Assembly (NCBI GenBank): GCA_003118195.1
Contig: BEXV01004878.1
Location: 1,890 to 15,279, forward strand
Length of the DNA: 13,390 nt
Source: Hemicentrotus pulcherrimus
Lineage: Eukaryota; Echinodermata; Echinoidea; Camarodonta; Strongylocentrotidae
Direction of reading: 5' to 3'
In this document: piece after piece, positions 8,863 to 13,390 of the stretch
How the letters are laid out: each line of letters begins with the position of its first letter
How positions within the stretch are numbered: the stretch's first letter is position 1
Notes under the pieces: model-generated
The model's input: only the letters and a program-made list of their open reading frames with translations
Databases searched by the model: none
What the model was told of the DNA's origin: nothing
Program-made: the position numbers and the translations under genes

Positions 8863-9903
8863 TTATACATTCGGCAGACCTCGTATGACTTCGTCTATGA
8901 ATCGTTGGAATGACTGCGCTGAATTTTTCGAACCGAATGGCATCCGAACAAATTCGAATAAACCGAATGGAGTACATATCGCGGTCTTCCTTACATCATC
9001 GGGCGCGACAGGAATTTGGTGATATGCTCGAACTAAATCCACCTTCGAGAAAACCTGCATTCCGTGGAGACCCGTTGCGAAGTCCTGTATAGGTGGCACA
9101 GGGTAACGGTCAGGAACTGTTGCGCGGTTCAACGCTCTGTAATCGCCGCAAGGGCGCCAGTCTCCTTCTGTGTTTTTGGGCACCATGTGTAATGGGGAAG
9201 ACCACTGACTGCTGGACGGGCGAATAATATCCAAATCGAGCATATGCTGAAATTCATCTCGCGCTATCTTCAACTTGTCCGGTGAAAGTCTGCGAGGCCT
9301 TGCGCTGACTGGCGGACCGCGCGTGTCGATGTAGTGAACTACATCGTGCTTTAACGCTTGCGCTTTGTAGATAGGTACAGTAACGTCATTATACTCCGTG
9401 CGAAGGAGTTCGCAAAACGGATCTGAATTATCGGATGTTTTAAACACGGGGCTAATACGCGGACAGTTCGAAAGATTGCCCGTTACGTGTAATCCGGTTA
9501 TGCAGTCTCTTAACTTACGTCGGTGCATATCTACAAGTAATCGGAAATGGTGTAAGAAATCTGCACCAAGTATTGGTACCGATACATCGGCGATAATAAA
9601 TACCCATTGGCATTTGCGACGGAGACCTAAGTTCAAAGTCAGCGAACGTCGCCCATAAGTGGCAATGATAGAACCATTGGCTGCTTTCAATGTTATGGTC
9701 GATCTACAAGTTCGCTTCTGTTTCGTAGGAGGAAATACAGAGACGGCCGCTCCGGTGTCAACCAGAAATGTCACGTGCGAGTTTTTGTCAACAACATAGA
9801 AAAGACGACTTTCTGGCTGACCAGTTGGTTTTGTCGCCCCAATCCTCTGGTCTACTAGTTTTCCGAATTCTGTCGCAAGCAAGGCTTTCGGCAATGGTGC
9901 GCA
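8863..9903 (-). pseudogene. Pol: aspartic protease and N-terminal reverse transcriptase
   Basis: Residue numbers count from the TTG at 9894. It encodes a retropepsin with active site [14 protein letters not shown] (D46-T47-G48) and the second protease motif [10 protein letters not shown] (about 108-117). A linker leads to reverse transcriptase. Visible RT motifs are [12 protein letters not shown] (223-234), [11 protein letters not shown] (246-256), motif [14 protein letters not shown] (D286) and motif [13 protein letters not shown]. The frame stops at a TAA (8863-8865) two codons before the YIDD active site, which is intact in the same frame downstream. The open frame reaches upstream to a stop at 9904-9906 and lacks a proper ATG, as expected when pol is made by frameshift from gag. 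Pol is in the -1 frame relative to the gag remnant. Confidence 0.93.
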
Positions 9904-10082
9904 TTATCACCATACTTGCTAAGATACCAACAAAGTTCGTCAGTCGTGACTTGATATGGCGTGTCGCGTTTGTTAACATTGCGCTGGTGGCTGCGACTAC
10001 GCTGCATGTGCTCTACAACGGTCGTTAGCTCCCGGACCAATCTGGTGTGCTCAATCACCTAACTTTCGACTTGCTCTGTCAT
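9855..10082 (-). pseudogene. Gag C-terminal remnant with CHCC-type zinc motif
   Basis: An ATG at 10082 opens a frame that hits TAG at 10059-10061 after seven codons and then continues to a stop at 9855-9857. The body has a short heptad-like stretch (TRLVRELTTVVEHM), then a basic segment, and ends with [18 protein letters not shown]. The Cys spacing C-x12-C-x3-C fits the CHCC nucleocapsid box of CsRn1-type elements, but the expected His two residues after the first Cys intervenes as Leu (CTT at 9921-9923), one base from a His codon. Only about 75 codons remain, where gag in this group is normally a few hundred residues, so the capsid region is gone. Confidence 0.75.
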
Positions 10083-10215
10083 AACAGCAAAATTCTAGAT
10101 ACAAAATATAAATTATCAATATAACACAATATGTATAACACAATATTAAGCACACTCACTAATAACAGTCAATAAAGTTTTACTTAAACCATCGTTTATC
10201 TGGTGTTTCTTGGTA
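10083..10215 (-). other. AT-rich segment in place of the gag core
   Basis: Where the capsid-coding part of gag should lie there is AT-rich DNA with stops in all frames. It contains a 13-bp direct repeat, TATAACACAATAT (10120-10132 and 10134-10146). It could be filler left at a deletion or decayed spacer; no protein motif is visible. Confidence 0.55.
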
Positions 10216-10299
10216 TCAGGTAGTCTGGTCACTCCCGTCGAATTCCGTAGGGGGCATGCAGCTGTCGCTCATGACGTAGATTTTGGTCGTTGTGATCAT
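10216..10299 (-). pseudogene. Possible gag N-terminal stub (27 codons)
   Basis: The first ATG after the primer-binding site (10297-10299) opens a 27-codon frame with a second in-frame ATG at 10270-10272 and a stop at 10216-10218. It sits where gag should start, about 75 nt downstream of the primer site, so it may be the beginning of the lost gag ORF. It is too short to confirm by motif. Confidence 0.3.
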
Positions 10300-10371
10300 G
10301 CTATAACGTCAGTCTGGTATGATATCAGTTCTTCGAAGCTCGTTCGCTCTCCGGATTCTGCCGGGTCTTCG

Positions 10372-10389
10372 ATCACGTCGGGGTCACCA
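10372..10389 (-). promoter_or_regulatory. Primer-binding site complementary to tRNA-Trp
   Basis: Three bases inside the 5' LTR the minus strand reads TGGTGACCCCGACGTGAT. This is the exact complement of the 3' end of animal tRNA-Trp including CCA, as I recall that tRNA's acceptor and T-arm sequence. Reverse transcription would start here. All 18 bases match, although the coding region is badly damaged. The same 18-mer is the known primer-binding site of Rous sarcoma virus. The tRNA-Trp primer also fits the CsRn1 clade. Confidence 0.9.
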
Positions 10390-10392
10390 ATT

Positions 10393-11066
10393 TGTGGGAT
10401 GCGTGTTCCACCGTTTAAATTATAGCCGAAACAAATAAAGAGAGTGGGACGCCATGGTGAAGTTGAAAGAAGTTTATTTGTTTTAATAAATAAAAACAGA
10501 AACCCCCTAGACTAAATGTCACACGGGTATAAGAAATAATACTACGTCATCATTTATTGTAGCGAGGTTCGTAAGAAGAAACCTCAGGTTACCCCTTAGT
10601 GGCTGTATAAATGGTGCAACACAAAAACAGGCTAGTTCATTGACGGCTTAAGCTTGTCGGACGGTGTAAAATAAAACAACCATGCAGCTTCGCTTAATGC
10701 AATTGAACGAATGTCCTTTAATGAAAATGCCCATCACGGCCTTGCCTGACATAGCGCACGTTCGGAAGGACTACTTTTCGAGCATGAATGCACATCCTTC
10801 TGAACTAAGAACAATAATCAATTTTAGGATAGAACAATAAAACATACATGAGAAAATATCATAATTTCATTATGATACATTTAAGTTTACCTACAAACAA
10901 CTTATAGAAAAATAATCAAGGGACTACTTTGTCCTTGACGTAAGTACACGGACCCACGTGACCATTAAAGTAATGAGGCTTCGGGTCTGACACGTATGTT
11001 TTAAATTATAACACACCAACTATGCTTTCAAATTTTGAAACAGTAAAAACGAGTTTGGTCATTACA
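10393..11066 (-). repeat. 5' LTR (right copy)
   Basis: The repeat is 674 bp, begins TGTGGGA and ends ATTACA on the plus strand. It aligns end to end with the left LTR at roughly 95 percent by hand. Differences include a 4-bp insertion at about 10681-10684 and a replaced and shortened stretch near 11007-11032. The candidate AATAAA on the element strand is at 10473-10478. A TATA-like CTATAAG on the element strand lies at 10901-10907, but I cannot define the transcription start. Confidence 0.95.
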
Positions 11067-11070
11067 AGAT
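11067..11070. repeat. Target-site duplication, right copy (AGAT)
   Basis: This is an exact repeat of 6373-6376, directly abutting the right LTR end. Confidence 0.85.
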
Positions 11071-11569
11071 CAACTAACTCGACACACAATGTGTACTCAG
11101 GTAGACATAGACATAATTTTTGGTCACCTAAAATCAGTGACTTGAGTAGTGACTATAGATAGTCTTACTAAGATAGAGCCCTAACGTTATTCCGCTGTAA
11201 GCCTCCGAGAGACAAAATATTTGGTCCTGGTAGATCCTAACTTCTAAATTATAGGTCTAAGTTCTATGCAGACTCAAGACTAGTATAGGTAAGCTAAGAA
11301 GTTAAAATGTAAATAATAATGAAAAAAATAAAAAAAGTGAGACCTTGTTATAATCTGAAATCTCTGAACACTAAATTTACATTTACATACAATTTCACCA
11401 CTTTGATGTGGAGCTCAGCACAAAGTCCATGTATATTTCACTTAAAACCAATGTCCACTTTTTTCATGACTGCCTAATTTTGGCATTTAAACCATGTGGA
11501 CACTTTTGGTATCTCAAAATTAAAGGTATTCATTTGTGATTGTGGCTGTTTAAACATGTCAAAAAAATC
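11071..11569. other. Flank right of the LTR element, no gene seen
   Basis: This is host DNA continuing from 6372. It is AT-rich, with an A-rich run at about 11320-11337 and a short spaced inverted repeat, GTCCAC (11453-11458) with GTGGAC (11496-11501). No frame shows a family motif. Confidence 0.5.
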
Positions 11570-12001
11570 TCTGCTTGTCAATGCGTTATTCGACTAACGA
11601 ATGCAAGTGACATAAGCAGCCGTTGTAAAGCTTTCGAACAACGCACGGCTGTCATGCGAATATCGCTGTGTCTAACAGAGCCGAAGGGGAGATGTACACA
11701 GCCATCGTAACATGTGATACGGAACTGGAACAGCACCTGCATGGATTGTACTTTTACGCCAATGGTAATTCGGGTTGGGGTTAGACTGCACGTAGGAAGA
11801 GGTATTTTTTTCAAAGGGTGCAAGATACCTACAAAGGACCGTAGGAAGGGCATATACATCGCCGGGACTGGGGTACTACACGATATAATCTGCGGACACG
11901 CACTTGCAACATGGCGTAAAAGGCGAGTTGTGACAGACGCATTACCAACAATATGTCCAAGACAAAATCAATCGTTCAAAACAATGATAAATTATCCATA
12001 A
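11570..12001. other. GC-richer island with open frames on both strands, unclassified
   Basis: The base composition rises noticeably here relative to both sides, and the minus strand is open for 93 codons (11578-11859) while the plus strand is open for 95 (11714-12001). Both frames overlap, and both start only at TTG or ATA/ATG-like positions, so at most one can be coding. The left part forms small stems, for example CGTTGT (11612-11617) with ACAACG (11629-11634). I do not recognise a family. A fragment of another repeat or of a processed transcript is plausible. Confidence 0.35.
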
Positions 12002-12118
12002 GGCCGATAAAGACTATTATGATTGCATACATGCATGTAGGACTAATCTTTATATTATTAACGCCACGTAAAAGGAGCACGTTCCCCGTGCTTTAACATT
12101 CATTTTAAGCCGTATGTA

Positions 12119-12890
12119 CACTGTTGGTCATAATGGTGGAATATTTTTTTTTTACCCCAATTTATTGAATGATTTTGACAATGATTTATTCCTAATAGAT
12201 CTAGATAATAGTATACATTTTCAGATTTTATTGAATAAGAATTGGGGAGTGTTTATTTTGCGCGACTGCTCAAGCTTGTGCGTGCTACAATGCTAATCAA
12301 CTAGGGAACATACGTCTTTAAGTCATAACTGACAGTAATGGGGGATTAATACTTCATTGGAGGGCACTATCATAGCACATTGACACGGTTTTGATCAACC
12401 AAAAAACAACACAGAAAATGCAATAAATTTTCAATAATTTATTGCATTTTTCCCCGGTCCCCAACATAACAAAATCTTCTGTACGGCCATGCATTTTGGT
12501 TCAAGACATGGGCACACAGAGGATTTGTTAATGTTGGGGACCGGGGTAAACTGCAATAAATTATTGAACATTTATTGCATTTTCTGTTTTTTATTTTATT
12601 TATGGAAACGGCCCCCTACCCTAGCCCCCGCTGCGTACTATATTAGTGCCCTTTTGTGGGGCATTAATCCTCATTACTGTCATTTATGACTTAAGGCCGT
12701 AGGTCCCCTAGTTGATAAGCATAGTAGCATACACATGCTTTAGCAGTCACGCAAAACACACATTGTCAAATTATTATTCAATAAAATCTGAGAATGTACA
12801 ATATTATTAAGATCTATTATGGCAAAATTATTTTTAAAACAATTCCATAAATTGGGGTAAAAAAAAAATCCAACTTCATGAGCGACAGTG
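12119..12890. mobile_element. Fold-back MITE with ~360-bp inverted arms, TA target site
   Basis: The two halves are reverse complements almost from end to end: 12119-12482 pairs with about 12515-12890. The loop is about 32 nt, and even part of that (CCATG with CATGG) can pair. The ends read CACTGT...ACAGTG and are flanked by TA at 12117-12118 and 12891-12892, matching the TA target of Tc1/mariner transposases. Pairing is near perfect in the inner 66 bp and looser outward, with indels around 12350-12400 against 12600-12650. No transposase is encoded, so it would have depended on another element. Transcribed in either direction it would give a long double-stranded hairpin RNA. Confidence 0.85.
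12412..12451. repeat. Nested palindrome in the left arm of the fold-back element
   Basis: AAAATGCAATAAAT is followed after a few bases by ATTTATTGCATTTT, a 14-bp stem with a very short spacer. The same feature occurs, inverted, in the right arm (about 12550-12587) with a couple of changes. The inner part of the element therefore has two alternative pairings: arm with arm, or each arm with itself. Confidence 0.8.
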
Positions 12891-12892
12891 TA

Positions 12893-13040
12893 CTAACGAG
12901 GCGTTGCTGTAGACGGTTTTAGTCCTTATACGTTGAAAGAGCATCATTAATGTTTTTCTGTTTACCCTCATTTTATTTTTGAAAATTAGTATGAGATCGT
13001 AATCCGGTGTTTGGTATTGAAGTTTAATATTCACAACGTA
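12893..13040. other. Short unassigned spacer right of the fold-back element
   Basis: This is AT-rich DNA between the TA site of the fold-back element and the candidate exon. No feature is seen. Confidence 0.5.
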
Positions 13041-13390
13041 ATATGATACCACACACATACACGCACAATTTCCGCCTTACGGCATTTATCAAAACGTATA
13101 TATTGATTTTTAGTTTTGTGTGTTTAAAAAACTGTTCAGCAAATTCTTGAGGTAAAATATGGTTATTCTTTATAATTTTAACGGTTGGACGTTGTATTGG
13201 TATATCTCGAACATCAATCAGCAGCTGTGATACGGCTAGCTCAACTGGTAGGATAGCATTGTTTATACCAGCTCGATCAGTATTAAGTGTGGAAAATATT
13301 GCAATTACGAAGTTTAACAATCGAAGCTTTGTCACATTTTCTTCATATACAACCAAATACAAAGCATTCGTCGGATGTAACAAACTAGGT
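13024..13390 (-). CDS. Open frame running off the right edge, possible host exon, unrecognised
   Basis: The minus-strand frame is open from the window edge to a stop at 13024-13026, about 122 codons without a stop in AT-rich DNA, which is unlikely by chance. The first two-thirds look protein-like: mixed hydrophobic and charged segments such as LRLLNFVIAIF and LPVELAVSQLLIDVRDIP, with no low complexity. The last part is more skewed. On the minus strand GTAAGG at 13075-13080 is a good 5' splice site, so the coding part may end at 13081 and the rest be intron. There is no ATG at the right edge, so the true start lies outside the window or the exon is internal. I do not recognise the family. Confidence 0.35.
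   Translation of the reverse strand, partial: PSLLHPTNALYLVVYEENVTKLRLLNFVIAIFSTLNTDRAGINNAILPVELAVSQLLIDVRDIPIQRPTVKIIKNNHILPQEFAEQFFKHTKLKINIYVLINAVRRKLCVYVCGIILRCEY

Larger units (their letters stand above)
6377..11066 (-). mobile_element. Defective Ty3/gypsy LTR retrotransposon, CsRn1-like
   Basis: The element spans 4690 bp and is read right to left: 5' LTR, primer-binding site, gag remnant, protease, reverse transcriptase, RNase H, integrase, polypurine tract, 3' LTR. This domain order (integrase last) defines Ty3/gypsy. The CsRn1 assignment rests on three features. The primer site matches tRNA-Trp. The gag motif has the CHCC-type spacing C-x2-[H]-x9-C-x3-C instead of a CCHC knuckle. 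The pol sequence style around the protease ([14 protein letters not shown]) also fits. All ORFs are broken, and the two LTRs differ at about 34 positions by hand count (roughly 5 percent), so the copy is neither recent nor able to move by itself. Confidence 0.93.

Noticed and set aside
9788..9979. Third-frame minus-strand frame of 63 codons overlapping the gag/pol junction
   Set aside because: It has no motif. The gag zinc box and the protease are read in the other two frames.
13238..13262. tRNA A-box-like sequence TAGCTCAACTGG
   Set aside because: No B-box (GTTCGA-type) or acceptor stem partner follows within tRNA length. It lies in the candidate exon.

Overview
This is eukaryotic, almost certainly invertebrate animal, genomic DNA. 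It is AT-rich, has no operon-like gene packing, and is dominated by degenerate transposable elements. The main pointer to lineage is a Ty3/gypsy LTR retrotransposon that looks like the CsRn1 clade, known from flatworms, molluscs, arthropods and other invertebrates. A worn LINE of an L1-like type is also present. I cannot name the species. Two N bases (2410, 4416) show unresolved assembly positions. Several reading frames in this AT-rich DNA open only from TTG or GTG and are not real genes.

Layout. 1-1790: AT-rich, nothing recognised. 1790-2407 (minus strand): C-terminal relic of a LINE open reading frame. 2408-3878: a 1.47-kb block built mostly of about 40 degenerate units of about 23 bp (core GTGCCCCTTTT), followed by a stretch with GCTCGC-rich motifs. 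3879-4070 (minus): a second LINE piece, whose first 116 bp repeat 2282-2407, so the block sits between two direct copies of the same LINE segment. 4070-6372: mostly featureless, with a TA microsatellite and weak exon-like signals.

6377-11066 is a complete-ended but dead LTR retrotransposon on the minus strand. It has a 5' LTR at 10393-11066, a tRNA-Trp primer-binding site at 10372-10389, a gag remnant, and pol in the order protease, reverse transcriptase, RNase H, integrase. It ends with a polypurine tract and the 3' LTR at 6377-7067. Both LTRs end TGT...ACA and the element is flanked by a 4-bp target duplication, AGAT. It has lost most of gag. It has two in-frame stops in RT/RNase H, a deletion fusing RNase H to the integrase core, and a further frameshift in integrase.

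11071-11570: unrecognised. 11570-12001: an unclassified, more GC-rich island with long open frames on both strands. 12119-12890: a 772-bp near-complete inverted repeat (fold-back MITE) with CACTG...CAGTG ends and TA on both sides, as expected for a Tc1/mariner-type element. 13040-13390 (minus): an open frame running off the right edge that may be a host exon.

The elements do not work together as a system; this looks like an intergenic or intronic repeat graveyard. The observations most worth checking are the 23-bp array inside a split LINE, the long fold-back element, and the retrotransposon's primer-binding site and pattern of internal loss.
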